Shown here: one piece after another, positions 44,885 through 57,454 of the stretch
Layout: every line of letters begins with the position of its first letter
Position numbering within the stretch: the stretch's first letter is position 1
DNA from: Agrypnia vestita
Lineage: Eukaryota; Arthropoda; Insecta; Trichoptera; Phryganeidae
Direction of reading: 5' to 3'
Length of the DNA stretch: 64,000 bases
Assembly: GCA_016648135.1 (NCBI GenBank)
Contig: JADDOH010004036.1
Coordinates: 1-64,000 of the forward strand
The notes under the pieces: model-generated
Databases searched by the model: none
What the model was told of the DNA's origin: nothing
What the model saw: the letters and a program-made list of their open reading frames with translations, nothing else
Position numbers and translations under genes: made by a program

Positions 44885-47800
44885 AATACCAGAACAGTAC
44901 CACCGTACTACTGAAACAACACAGAGACCATAGCACAAAGGAATTCGCAAATATCTAGAATACAACTATTATATACCGATATATTTTTTTGTTTACTTGC
45001 CTTTTAAAATAATAATTATTATTTCTAAAAAATATTTTAACACTTTATTGTTATCATTGAAATGATATTTATTCTTCTATAATTTATTATATTGCCTATT
45101 GAATCGCCTATTACATAAAATTACTATTTTAAAATTTAATTTCATTGATATATATGTATATTGTATAGAATAATAATTTATATTTCTAATTTCATCGAAT
45201 TACTGTTATTGTTTTCAATGTTTTCTTGTTTCCTTTAATTCTACATTTATATTGTTCTTGATGATGTTTCTAAATAGTTTACGTTCAAATTTGTATTTTT
45301 TTATATTTTATTTCTATTGTCTATTGTTCATCAAGTGTGTACAAATTATAAAGTAAAAGGCTTTAGAGCCGTATATATGTGTAAATAAATGTCTGAATTG
45401 TTTTATCACAGTTCTTTGGAGTAGCCAAATATTTTTCCGTTATAAAGATTTTTTCTCTTTGATTCATATAACTTGTTTTAAGAACAAAAGTGATTAGAAA
45501 ATTTGCTTAAAAAAAAAGATCACTTAATTTGTTTTAAAAACAAAAGAGATTACAAAATACCATTAATTTAGGGGCTTCGCTCCTATTTGCGTAAAACAAA
45601 CTGGTAAATCATTAATAGATTAGTGTCTAAATCTCTGTGCCAATATTAAAACCGTGTAGCAAATGATAGCAAAACCTAACATAGCCTAACCAATCAACGC
45701 GAACAAAATGCCATTAGGAAATGAATGGAGATAAATCACTCTAAAAATGACTAAGGTATATTTTTAATTATACAAAATTATTAATATATGTACATACATA
45801 AGGCATTATTCAAAATTTGGAGTCGTATTTGAATATTATCTCACCAAAGTATGTTTCAGTTAAGTTTTTGCAAAATAATGAAAGCTACACTTAAATTTAC
45901 TTCACATAATTCTTCATTTTTTTAACCCTTAAAATTTATTAATGTTTTATAATAATTGCAATAAATCCGATGATTAGACGACGAAAGGAGGGTCGAAGAG
46001 CTGTTTGGAGCCACTAGAGATGATAAGATGCACTCTCAAGTGATGGTCAACGTTGGGGGGACCTGACACGACATCATAAAAAGAAGAATTTGAATAGTTC
46101 TGACTTATTTTTTGAAAAAAATCGAACTGTCATATTTATTATGAAAAATTCAATTGCTTCAATACAACTCAAATAAAATGATAAAAATCTTTTAAAAAAA
46201 TTCAATTTTTCTATTTAAAATTTTTGCAAAATTTTAATAATTTAATTTGAGTTGTATTTGTGAACAAAATCAGCTGTGAGACACCCTGATATACATAGAT
46301 AATTCTTAAAATAAAATTATAATAACTGAAATGCTGAAAATAGTTGATCAAAAAATACAATTCCGTAAATCAAAATATCGTCTATTTCCATAAATAAAAA
46401 CAGCTGTTTACTCCAACGTTGTCTTACTTTAAGTCAGAGCAGCCGTGATAGCATAGATGCTATGTCACCGCCTACTTAAATCTATGGCATTTCTAGAGCA
46501 GCAATCAGGTCGTTCCATAATGGTGATTTAATAACACTGGATCTGGTTCCTTTCCTTGGAGAACCAGTTTTGTTCATGGCATCCTCATATCTGGTAACAG
46601 AGCTTATCATGGATTTTATTTGAAGATAAGTACTCCTCAACATTCAATTTCTTTTTGATTGAGGCCCAAAAAATATCATCCCTATTATATCGCTCGCTGA
46701 ACGCAGATTTTAACTTGGAATTCTCTAGATCGCACTTGCCCAATTATTCCCTTAGTGATTTATAAGTATTTCAACAATTAAACGGTTTCCTAGATTATTA
46801 AGAAACCGCTATAAAAATATAGAAGCTTCTGGAAGCTTCCTTCTTTATCATATGAATATTACATTTTTTTAAAATAAAGCCAAAATATTGATGGCATATT
46901 CCTGTGGAATGGGAAAATTCATACAATGGGTTATATTATCAACGTACTAGAAAGGTGTGTATTTAAGCAGGAACGCCAATTTGGACTGGGCAATTAACGT
47001 GGATAAATTGGATTTTAATTCAACATTATTAATTAAAATTTATTTGAAAATCAGAAAATTCACCAATCGAGTAAAATCAAACCAACCGACAGATCAAATA
47101 TCGAAATAATAAATTATCATTACGGAAAAAAAATTCGAAAATATCCAAACCAATTGAAAAATTGATAATTTAATAACAAAACTCACGATGCATCCCGTTA
47201 TCAGATATTGGTTAAAGTATTTGGGTAGTTTAACCTCCACGTATAAAATTATCGTGTTTGTTCAGAGATGGTGGCTTAAAATTAGTTTTCATATCTTAAC
47301 CAATTTAAATCCGAAAGCTTGTGTTTTCAAATTTACCTTTCAAAGCCACGAAAAAACCTGTTATTATAATCAAAAAAGCTCATCGGTACGCCGGAACAAC
47401 GCAAATTAGTAATTGGTATTAACAACTATCGTTGAATACTCCAATATGTAAAACAATAGAAAAGCGTAAACAAAATATTTGAATAAAACGGAATTATAGG
47501 ATGGGTTTATAAATTATGGTTAAGTAGCAAAATTTTTATTCATAGCAATATTCAAATTTGTTGTTTTCATATATATACGCGGACATCATCAACATTCAGA
47601 CAGTTTATTAAATGATCAGGTTTTTTCATGTTTCTATGGAGAGATAGTCAACGCATTTGAGGACTTGCAGCCATATAGCCGAGGATAAACTCTTCTTGAT
47701 ATTTATTACTTTTTATTTTATTTTTAACAGATCATTAATACTGATAGATATTCCTATGATTAGAGTTTGAAAGTGATATAATTACACAACACACTTTTAA

Positions 47801-48580
47801 TGATAAATCGATACTAAATAATGTCAGAACATAACATTCAGATTAAAATAAGGACTCTCGCAAATCAATAAATTTCAAAATCAAATCAAAAAAATCAACA
47901 ATTTAGGAATGAGTTCCAGATTAACAAGTTTCACGACGAGTATATCTACGAGTAGTGATTCTTAGCAGAATATTGTTCTATCTACGATGATCATGTACTA
48001 TACGCTCAAACGACCGTCAATTGTGTTTATCACTATTTTGCTTTTGTTTGCCGTCAAATCTCGTTATAGTGATTAATAATTCTAGGTAAGAAAAAATATT
48101 TGTTCTGCAGGCTGCCCATGATGCGAAACGATACCAAAACCCTATTTTGATTTTGATTGAGCATCATCATATCTCTCGCTTCCCAAAATAAGAGTTCTGA
48201 GCACACTTTTGTGTTCCTGCATTTGCTTCCATCTTGCCAGATCTTTTTAGATTGTCCATAAAAGATCATCTATTGACATTCTCCTCTTAATTTGTTTGTC
48301 TTATTCTCATTTTATATCAAATATACCTGGTATAGGTAACTTTTTATTACTTCGCTATTACGGATTTGTATGAATTTAGGTGTGTTGTCATTATTTATGA
48401 TGATGACATTTTTTTTTATTTCTGTTATTCAATTTAATTACTCTTTCTACTAATATTATATAGAATTATATTTTAATTGTAAAATAGTCTTAGGTAGTTG
48501 AATTTTCAACTTTTCAAATAACGAAGGAACAATAAAATATCTTTGAAATATTACTTAACTAACTCACATCCTAATGCCTT
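44885..48580. other. long AT-rich stretch, no gene recognised
   Basis: Upstream of the receptor exon at 43358 on the gene's strand, so upstream exons could hide here; none was recognised. A plus-strand frame at 47188-47409 is not convincing. Confidence 0.45.
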
Positions 48581-48584
48581 TTTA

Positions 48585-48865
48585 TTTAATCCGCGAACGC
48601 CATTTGCCGCCGAACCTTTTGTTTTATTTGGCCGCACTCTCCACCGTTACACGCTTTACGACTCCTGACCGTAGGGTTGTTTCTTGGGGAAACACATTCC
48701 CCCTTGTGTTGGCTAAGGAAACTAATAACGTTAGCAAACGAGCATAAATCAAATTTACAGGAAACCTTATAAAAATGAAATTATCGCGCGCGTTAAATAA
48801 CAAAACATATTCGCGGAGCTGAAAAAATTCAACGCTGGCTTAGCTGGCATTATTCGCGTATTTCA
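48585..48865. other. GC-richer unique island
   Basis: Contains CCGCGAACGCCATTTGCCGC, GGCCGCACTCTCCACC and ATCGCGCGCG words. It is not repeated in the window and shows no open frame. It may be conserved regulatory DNA. Confidence 0.22.
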
Positions 48866-49381
48866 GCTTATTGCTTGTTTTCACATAATTTACAGTCATT
48901 CGTTGTTTCCAAATAATTTTGGATACTAACGTTTTGTGACAAATGAATGCAGTAAGTCCTATATTTATTTTCGCTCACTTTTGTGAATAAATATTTTGTT
49001 TATCCCAAAAATTACAGTAAATATCGCCGAAAAAAATATCAAAATCACTTTGAAAAATATCGTGTTACTTATTGTATCATCCGAGAAATTTATTCTAGAG
49101 TTTGTTTTGGCAAGACAAAAAAATTATTTCAGATATGTTTACAACATGTTTTATTTTCATGAAATTGTTTTTTATGTGTACTTTTAAGCGGTACAAAATA
49201 GAGTACTAGTATTTGATGTATGTAAGTAAATTCTAGAGCTGGCAGAAGAACAACAAAAATAGACTAAGTGCAGTGAAAATGAGGTCACTTAGGCGTATAC
49301 TCGTTTGTGGAAAATTCATTTATGATAGAGTAAAGAATGAAGAAATTAGGTAGAAATATAAAACCTTACTTAGCACAACGC

Positions 49382-49592
49382 ATGTAATTATAAAAAGTGC
49401 TTTGGTTATGTTGAACAAATGTATGAAAGGTAAAAATTATGAAAGATATATTGATGTTGATGGTGCTAGAAACATAATTAATGTAATTATAAAAAGTGTT
49501 TTGGTTATTTTTTTATATATTATAATTATAAAAATGTATGAAAGGTAAAAAGTATGAAAAATATATTGACGCGTTGATGGCACCAGAAACAG
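49382..49592. repeat. tandem duplication of about 105 bases
   Basis: ATGTAATTATAAAAAGTGCT at 49382 recurs at 49481. Both copies continue through TTTGGTTAT, ATGTATGAAAGGTAAAAA, TATATTGA and a TGGTGCTAGAAAC / TGGCACCAGAAAC end. The second copy has an extra AT-rich insert. Confidence 0.8.
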
Positions 49593-49599
49593 AAGACAA

Positions 49600-50330
49600 A
49601 GATTTGGCAAGATCAGGTAATGAAAGAATACATATTATAAGATAAGAAGACGAGTCACAATGAGAAGATATGTATGATGAGAAAGAGGCGAGCTTTGTGT
49701 ATCAGGACAGAAGAATATGGTACTTCAAGTTTCTTTGCCTACCCGCACAGAGAGTGTGATAATAATTGTTTTATATTTCTCTCTAAAATTCAATATTGAT
49801 TCGTAAGAATTCCTTTAATTTTTACTATAAATAACGGTTAAATTATTTTTTGATTGCACAAATTATTATGAAACCTATTATTCAAAAAACCATTTATTAA
49901 CTCGTATTTTAATGAATCATATTTTTTATACTACATATATATTACATACGAAAACATGCAGTGATTTACAGAGTTTTATGGTTCAATTGAATAAATCGTT
50001 TGCTCTTTATATAATTGCCAGCTTTTCAGGCTGCACTCTTCATTAATTCAAATATTTTCCATACTCAAACACTCGGCTTTCACTTGTAAAACTTGGCTGG
50101 ACTAACATTTTCACTTTATCAGATTATTTTAAATCAATGATTTTATAAAAGCTATTTGAAATAAAAAAAATAAATATATATGTATATATATATAATTGGA
50201 AAACATGTTTTATTTCAATGAATTATCTATTATATATATTTAGAAGCAAGATAACTGGCTTGTATGGCTTATAAGTTAAATAAAACCAAAAAAACTATGT
50301 TGTCTGATTTGAATTAACCACTAATTTGTT
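49600..50330. other. no gene recognised
   Basis: AT-rich; contains a short (TA)n run near 50170-50195. Confidence 0.35.
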
Positions 50331-50333
50331 GAA

Positions 50334-50376
50334 ATATCAACATATTTCCGGGCCAATGGTCTCTTCATCAGGATAC
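50334..50376 (-). ncRNA. candidate hammerhead ribozyme (type I)
   Basis: On the minus strand: GTATC (50376-50372), CTGATGA (50371-50365), a stem region with CC/GG pairs and mismatches, GAAA (50348-50345), ATATGTT, then GATAT (50338-50334). GTATC and GATAT form a 5-bp helix I (one G-U). Both core boxes are intact. Between GAA and helix I lie seven bases, as in the 28894 and 60628 copies. Helix II is weak here (GAGACC against GGCCCG), so folding is uncertain. Related copies are at 4722, 57840 and, more decayed, around 60230. Confidence 0.4.
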
Positions 50377-50399
50377 ACTGTATATAAAAATTAATAATC

Positions 50400-50912
50400 C
50401 AACGATTCCTTCGACGCATTCTACAGATCCACTGGAGCAACCAAATATCTAACATTGTTCTGCAGCGCTCTAAATGTCGGCCAATTGAAAACATGATCGT
50501 AGAAGCGAGACTGAGATAGACGGGACATGTTTTACGCATGGGCGATCAGATCACAGATTTCCGAAGCGGGTTTTATATGGGAAGATAGTGGGCAGGCGAA
50601 AATCCGGAGGACAGAAGAAAATATATAAAGACTGTCTCCGAGAATTTCTGAGCCTGTGTGGAGCGCCTGAGAACTGGGAGTAGTTGACGCAAGGTCGTGT
50701 GAGCTGGAGGAGAGTTTTCTCTCGAGCTGATGGCGTTGTGGTGGCCAGACGACTAATAAATGAGCAGCGAAAAATGCAACCAGATCCTTTCCTGAGTGAA
50801 ATATGCGGGAGAGAGTGCGCCTCTCGAATAGGGCCACAAAGCTCATGAGAAGCGCAGCAACAACAATTAAGCCAGAATGGCGAGGAGATTGAGGATCCCC
50901 TCGCCATTCTGG
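50400..50912 (+). pseudogene. LINE endonuclease/reverse transcriptase, decayed C-terminal end
   Basis: RRILQIHWSNQISNIVLQRS, PIENMIVEARLR, TGHVLRMGDQ, then YKDCLREFLSLCGAPENWE and VSWRRVFSRADGVVVA are found in order across shifting frames. This matches the conserved tail RRILxIxWxDxxxNxxVLxR ... RWxGHVxRM ... WExLAxDRxxWR of a widespread animal LINE family. A hairpin at 50872-50912 (14-base arms CCAGAATGGCGAGG) may be its 3' recognition structure. Confidence 0.75.
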
Positions 50913-51229
50913 GAACCGGGATTCCTTTACGCAGATAGTATATCAGCGATTCTAGTTTCATTGGCGGTCTAAATATTTGCAAACAGTGCAACAGCTTTTC
51001 AAGTGGCTGTACCTCATCATTCCCTCCAAGATTGACGACCTGGAAAAATCATAACAGAGGACAACTTGCCACCCTTACAGTGGTGTACGGGTACGGTACT
51101 CCATTGCACACAGGTAATGTCGTCCGAATAGTAGAATCACAGACGCAAATCGGAGTTTTGACTCGCCCGGTGTCTAATGTGTTTAATGCGTAATATGGTA
51201 AACTAACTTATTTGTTTTATTCTTGGTTA

Positions 51230-51325
51230 TATGTATCGTATGAATATTATATATATATCTAGAGAGATAGATATCTATATATAGATATATATATATAAAT
51301 AATAGAAATATAGATATATTTTTTG
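51230..51325. repeat. TA/GATA microsatellite
   Basis: (TA)n with interspersed ATAGATATC-like units. Confidence 0.85.
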
Positions 51326-51329
51326 TCTT

Positions 51330-52320
51330 CTTAATAGTAATGCGCGCATGTTGCCAGATTGCGTTGTTATTAGTATATTATTATTTTGTTGTAAGATTTG
51401 TGAGAATTGACTTGTTTGGTCGGTCAATCCTCAGAGGGGCGGGATGTTCGATGCAAAATATAATACTTTGAACAATCTATGTTTCTCTTTGTTGTCCTAC
51501 CTTATCCGCTCCCTCTCCCTCTCTCACGAAGGAAATTGTCGGCGAAGTAGTTTGCTCTTTTCTATGGTTGTTGGGCAAAATAATGCATATTTCCTATTTA
51601 TGTATGTGCTGAGAACAAGATATCCAGAACAATATACAGTCCATCAAGAACGTGGATGCAACGGGAGACTTAGAGAAATGTCGGAATCCGGTGAGTATTT
51701 CCATCCTTCATCCTTTTCTTCTAACGCGTATCTGCGCTCGCAACAAAGGAGTTAACAAAGTCTTAATGATTTGGCGTACGGAAGAACAATTGATGTTTTT
51801 GGGTTTATTGTTGTCAGTTTGAAAAAATCGTTAAAGTAGTTTTTGAGATATCATCTCCAAAAGTCTATAAAACGGAGTTTGGAGAAACACGCAAAAGAAT
51901 AACATTATTTATATCGTTTAAAAATTCACATATCATGCTGAATTACAGTAATTATAGTTTCTAATCACTGTAATTCAGCTAATTTTTGAAAATTTTGAAT
52001 GAATTATGTTCAAATTATTCTTAGATCTTCAAGCTATTACATAAAGTAAAAAAACTTTTTTTGATAATGTCAAGGTGGTATAGTGTACTTAGGTGTTGTA
52101 AAAGTAATTAAATTTTAATATTTGTTTCACTTCCGTCCACTGTAAAATCATTCGGCTCTTTTTATTAACTTTTTTCCACATCAAAATAATTCAAATAGAA
52201 AATATTCAAAACAATGGCACATAATTATTATAGTTGTCTATTATTACGTGATATCTGGAATTCTTTTCCTTCAACGTGAGAATTCTTCGTTATTATATTC
52301 TGCCGATTCTTCTACATGTG
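51330..52320. other. no gene recognised
   Basis: A frame at 51444-51755 contains a possible exon-like end (CGGAATCCG|GTGAGT near 51690) but no recognisable protein. A 12-13-base hairpin lies at about 51940-51978. Confidence 0.35.
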
Positions 52321-52329
52321 GATACACAA

Positions 52330-52470
52330 CCGAACGTATTTTGTAACGGCCGAAGATAAGCGTCAGTGGGAAAATTACGGGATTAAGGTATTGAACCATA
52401 GAATTATTGCACCTCACAGCATTTAAAGTAGAGATAGTCAAGATGATGGACAATATCCGTTTGGAGCTGA
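52330..52470 (+). pseudogene. degenerate LINE C-terminal tail
   Basis: GRRKISVGK-, then TIELLHLTAFKVEIVKMMDN across frames. This recalls the GRRxISWLKNLRxWxG...ELFRxAxxKxxIAxMIxN tail also seen at 62600-62760. Strongly decayed. Confidence 0.4.
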
Positions 52471-52474
52471 CATG

Positions 52475-53795
52475 CAGATGAAAGAAAAAGGAACAAAGTA
52501 AATTAAATAACAATTAATGAAAAATAAAATAAGGCGTGTAGCACCAACGTTATCCCTTTGCCCCTATAATAAGGAAACCAAAAAAAAGCAAGACATAAAA
52601 GTCAACATTATCCAATTGCATTACTGAAATATTTTTTAGAATAAAAAATAAATATGTTTTATTTCATAGTCTTTGCATCTAACATTTTAAATTGATTTTA
52701 TAATTTTCTTCTTTCAAAATGAGATTTTGATTTAGTAATTTTATGTAGAAAAACAAGTTTTTTACAATATTGGCTAAAATTTTACTTAACGAGACACGTT
52801 AATAAATGTGATTTATTTACTTTATTCGCCTGCGAATAAACGAGAGTGAGATTTGTCTCGCTTGTAAAAAAACATTATTTAAAAAATATATTTTATTTTG
52901 AATGCCGAAAATTTTTATATTTGTGTTTAATTCTGCATCGCACTGTACCTCCTCAAATAAGGACTAAAAAAAATGGATGTTGGCATTTTCTTATTAAAGT
53001 TTGCAATTATTGAGAAAATTTTACAAAACAATTAAAATGATATACACATGGTGTCCACGGGTTAGCTTAGTACTTTATTAAATTATCAGAAAACCAATTT
53101 ATTTAGTATCCTCTAAGCACTTTACATAATCCTTAGAATTTTGTAAGCCAGATATTCAATCAGGGAATCTACGCATGCGAAAATGTGTCTACTGTCGATA
53201 GTTTGAACGTGAAGTTGCTCCCTTATTCATCATCGCTAATCGGATCATAGTAGCCTTAATCCTACTACCTTTAATCTCCCTTAGGCGAAAGTTTACACAA
53301 GAAGCGTTTAGAACCAAACTGATCTACTGTTGTGTCGTTAATGTTTGTGATACATAATTGAACACAGTGAGAAAATGTAGCACATACCTACCTACATAAC
53401 TTTGGTCATTTTCTGTATATGTAATGAAAAATGTAATGTAATGAAAAATTAAAGACAGCTTTCGGAGAGGTAGTCAATATTTTTGCACATAATTATGAAT
53501 GCTCATACAAATGAGGTTATAAAATTGATATTACTGCATCAAGTAAAATAAAATAGCCAGTGAAAAATTTTAATAAACGCATATATTATTTGACCATCCA
53601 CGCATTAAAACCTACCAACATATAAAATGTTATTTAAATATATACTGGTCTACTAAAGGAGTTAAAAAATTAAAAATACTTATTTTCAGGTATATTTTAG
53701 TATATATGTAAGAATTATTTTATATACATTGAAAAGAATATTGATTAATACTCAACTTTAAAAATATAGATGTATCATTACCAGCTGCAAAATCT
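52475..53795. other. no gene recognised
   Basis: AT-rich. The words TTTAAAAATATAGATGTATC and ATTACCAGCTGC at 53757-53786 recur at about 6710, so a further low-copy repeat is present. Confidence 0.4.
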
Positions 53796-53799
53796 ATAT

Positions 53800-54095
53800 A
53801 TTTACTCCCTTTATATTAACTCGTGGCGTTTGCTTGCTAGACGAAAAAATTTGGATCAATTTTTAACCCTTTTCCCGTGATCCAATCGAGCTGAAACTTT
53901 GCAAGTAGACTCGTGGCGTCGATCAAGAAGATCTATCAATTTTTCGTTAAAAAAAATTAACAATTATAGTATAATTTTGGAATTTTTCAAATTTTTAATG
54001 TTTTTTTCATACAACTTATTAAGTTGTATGAAAATTCCGACGCATATGGTAGACAAGAAACCAGAAAAAGAGAAAGGGCGTAAAAATTGTAAAAA
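53800..54095 (-). repeat. repeat family B, copy 6 (short form)
   Basis: TACTCCCTTTATATTAACTC at one end and the GAAAGGGCGTAAAAATTGT words at the other. It shares CCTTTTCCCGTGATCCAATC with copy 1 and GACGCATATGGTAGAC with copy 4. Confidence 0.75.
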
Positions 54096-54199
54096 CTTGT
54101 TTTTTTTCTTTTTTTCTAGCATAGTCCATTAAAATAAACGAAAGACTCAGATTTGGAATATATTTAGAAGTTTCGAAACATTAATAATGTGTGGATGTT

Positions 54200-54310
54200 C
54201 TAACGATGGAATTGGTGAACGTTGCAGTGTGAACGAACATCATATAAAACGTCTTCTATACACGTTTCTCATATAAATTACTTCTTTAATTTATCTTAAA
54301 TAAAGCCTAC
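54200..54310 (+). repeat. repeat family A, copy 6 (degenerate)
   Basis: GGTGAACGTTGCAGTGTGAA, then TATACACGTTTCTCATATAA, matches the head and tail of the 60345 copy; the middle is lost. Confidence 0.5.
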
Positions 54311-54319
54311 CAAGTCTAA

Positions 54320-55435
54320 TCAAGTCAATAAAACCTCCTATATTTCACTAAGTAAGGATTTTATAAAATTCATATTTTTGCAAATATTAATTTTATAAAA
54401 AAAATGGATATAATAAAAAAGGTATTTGAGCTAACAAATTATAGGAATAAAACTCATAATGTGAAGCAAATCTTATTTAATAGACTTGTTTTAAAATTGA
54501 ATCCGATTTAAAATGAGGAGTTATGTAAACACAAAAACTTTATTAGTATTATGTTCGAGCGGTTCACTAATTTCAACAACATTTTGTTCTTTCACAAAGC
54601 CAAATATCATTTGAGCTGGCGTGTAAATTAGCTGAATTGTACGTTTTGGAGAAAGAAGAACTCCAAAGACTAACATGTCTCTCAATTCTTCAAAAGTGAC
54701 AATTTTCGTGGCTATGTCATCAAATGGCACTATCGCTACTTACTTATTTGAAAACGCACTTGGCAATTTCGTCACATAATTGTTAAATCTGAAGAATATT
54801 TCAATTTTTCTGAAGAATATGCTGAGAAAATTTTTCCATTTGCAGATATGGCGTAGAGGTGACATCTCATGTCTCTCGCAGTCCAGATTAGACACCTCTT
54901 GTTTTTAATGGGTTTATGTCAAAAGCCGTGTTTACAGCCACAATGAGGAGAGTTAAGGCGAATATTCATCAAGAGATAGTCAACATCCCTCGCGCTTTGA
55001 GTAAGAGTGTTCATAACCTAGGTGCCAGATTTAAGGAATGTCAGAGGCGGGAAGCGAGATATTTATACGCAAATATTTTAAAAACTTAAATTTTTCAGTA
55101 GTGTTTTTAAATATAAACTAAAATTTACTGTCATACGACCTGCTGTTTTCTTTTTATCGATTTTCAAAAGTGCATAAACTGGCTGTCTAACATTTTATAC
55201 ATATATAAAGTATCTATGCATTTTAAATACGAAAATTATTTTCAAATATATGCGTGCCTCGCTTTTAACATATAACTTTTTCATCTCTACATTCTCTTTA
55301 TTTTTTTGTTATTGCATTTGATATTTCTATGTTAACCTGCTCAAATGTTATACCGTGTGTGGTTGATACTTATTGACAATGGGTGATCCGGCCTCATTTA
55401 CCAATAGGCTACCGTCTAGCTAAGGAGATAGGGAA
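54320..55435. other. no gene recognised
   Basis: A minus-strand frame at 54521-54730 was inspected without a family match. Confidence 0.35.
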
Positions 55436-55439
55436 CATC

Positions 55440-55600
55440 TTTGATATTACAACAAATACTTCTTCTTCTTTTTGTTTTAGTAGATCTGTTGATCTGTGCT
55501 ACAGAAAACGACGAAGTCCAGCTATCCTTCCATCTTTTCGGTGGTCTTCTCGGTAGGCGACGTCGAGAGGGGATTTCATTCGCTGCCATGTGCATGAGTC
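55440..55600 (-). pseudogene. LINE RT C-terminal fragment (same family as 11036-11420)
   Basis: The minus-strand frame reads MHMAANEIPSRRRLPRRPPK, then RWKDSWTSSF. It matches the insect LINE tail seen at 11.1 kb, and keeps the KRWKDSW block that the other copy lost by frameshift. It ends in an AAGAAGAAG run at 55460-55470. Confidence 0.7.
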
Positions 55601-55604
55601 TATC

Positions 55605-56010
55605 ACTAAACAACAAACAAACAAACAACAAACTGTAAAAAAAAATTGGGAAAAACCAATTTACAGTGAGAAAAAAATTATCGGAAAAAAATTTTTACTA
55701 TGAAATAGTTACGGACGTTGCGGTATTACTCGTATTTTATAATAAATAGCATTGAGAATAAACATTGTTTATGAAGGATTAGTAATAACTACTATTCTAT
55801 CAAAATCTGCAAAACTCTAACTGACTTTTAAGTAATTCTTATGAATATGGGTAGAACTTAAACCTTTCCTCATCATAAAAACTTGAATGTGCCGAAATCA
55901 ATCAAAATTGCATTTTTCCAACATTAATATAAAGCTAACAACTCTGTAACAATTCAGATGTTTTAATTTTTTGAACACTGACGTTATTTATTGCAAAGAA
56001 CTCCATTATT
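55605..56010. other. no gene recognised
   Basis: AT-rich DNA between a LINE fragment and the element at 56013. It begins with an AAACAAAC run. Confidence 0.35.
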
Positions 56011-56012
56011 TT

Positions 56013-56613
56013 AAATATAAAAATTAAAAAACACAATGTTTTTTATGGGAGTTCAATATTTTATTAGTCTCTTACAGATATATACGATCGTATACATATC
56101 GAAAAATTTGATTAAGAACAACTTAATATTTGTTATTCTCCCCTTCTAAATATATTTGATACTACATAAAAAATTGTTTTTGAGGTATCTACGTTTTTAA
56201 AAAATATAGCCTTCAATAATCGCTTATATTTTATAATTTATCTGTTGCTTTCACTGATATAAATTATAATGAAAACGTCACCTGAACTTGTTGTATTGAC
56301 CTGGTATTCCCGTAATCAGTAATTTCGAGAATACCTTTACTACCTGAAATCCATCCTTATAATGTTTAATTGCCCATATCTTAATAATTTAAAAAGGTAA
56401 AAACCTAAATATTTTATGTATTTGTAAAGCTATTAACTGTATCCCCTGTATTATTATTAAGGTTTTTCCAAAATATTTGTATATAAACTCAAGAATACTA
56501 GCTATGTTCATCAGTTGATAATGGCCTAAACAGCCGAAACGATCGTCCTGTAAGAGACTAATAAAATATTGAACTCTCATAAAAAACACTGTGTTTTTTT
56601 AATTTTTATATTT
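56013..56613. mobile_element. 600-base element with 65-base terminal inverted repeats
   Basis: 56013-56077 and 56548-56613 are reverse complements with three or four differences, from AAATATAAAAATTAAAAAA at the outer edge to TAGTCTCTTACAG at the inner edge. The interior is AT-rich without coding sequence. A hammerhead-like motif (56512-56550) runs into the right repeat, and part of it (CGATCGT) is mirrored beside the left repeat. It resembles a non-autonomous element; the class is unclear. Confidence 0.85.
56512..56550 (+). ncRNA. hammerhead-like motif in a terminal-repeat element, core changed
   Basis: CAG (56512-56514), TTGATAA (56515-56521), a GGC/GCC stem (56523-56525 with 56533-56535), GAA (56536-56538), palindrome ACGATCGT (56539-56546), C, then CTG (56548-56550). 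CAG and CTG can pair as helix I, and GTC is the cleavage-type triplet. Order and spacing equal those at 18537-18581, but palindrome and helix I sequences differ while pairing is kept. The core box differs from CTGANGA at two positions, so activity is doubtful. Confidence 0.4.
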
Positions 56614-56619
56614 CTGTAA

Positions 56620-57450
56620 CAATTCTTTACTCCAGTGTTTAAAAGATTGTACAAGTAAAATAAAATAAACCTTCTTTTTAAGAGATGTAAAATTCAATGT
56701 TAAATTACCACATAATACTTATAAACTCATTTTGAACAAAATATTTATCAAGTTAATTGTAAGTTAATATTTATTAATTAATAATCACCAAATTAATTGC
56801 TAACGTTTAACATTATAGATACTCAAATAATTTAGATACTCAATTAATTAAATTGCATGCAGATTTTTCTGTAGGTTATCGGAATTAAAATGTAGAACAT
56901 TAAGTGAACATTGTACATGGATGGAAAACATACAGGTAACAAGATAACGGTATGAAAATCCGGCCAGAATAGACCTGGGGGTATGAGACTCATCCCACTC
57001 TATGTTTCAGGATTAATATTTTGCCATATTTTGCCGTTCGTGAGATAGTTCATTTTACATATGCAGATTTTGTAAGTAAATTCGTACATGTAATATAATA
57101 AATTTGGCATTTTAAATATTTTTATTTTATTTACATTTCATATTATATTATTTTTTATAATTTTTTTTTGAGAAGCAAACATAAAGTAGCATATACTCGT
57201 AAAACCTATTCAATTATATTAAAAAACGAGCATATTTATTCGAAGTTGGAAAAAATAACTGAAAAAAAGAAATCGTACAAATGGAAACCAATAAGTACAT
57301 CTGATATAATAGAAAATACATTACAACCTTGTAAAAAAAGAAATAGGAAGGAAAATGGGTTTTATTAAAAAAAAAGTATAATTATTTTTTGAAATACATT
57401 ATTTCTTTGCATTTTTCATTCGTTGTACAATAATAATTCGGTATGATAAA
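56620..57450. other. no gene recognised
   Basis: AT-rich. GCATGCAGATTTTTCTGTAGG near 56857 recalls the arm of the 2785-3000 repeat. Confidence 0.4.
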
Positions 57451-57454
57451 AGTA

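Noticed and set aside
51444..51755. 103-codon plus-strand frame ending near a GTGAGT
   Set aside because: Sequence gives no recognisable domain, and the first half is low-complexity; the donor alone is not enough.
54521..54730. Minus-strand 69-codon frame
   Set aside because: Reads plausibly as protein but no motif, splice site or homologous family was recognised; too weak to call.
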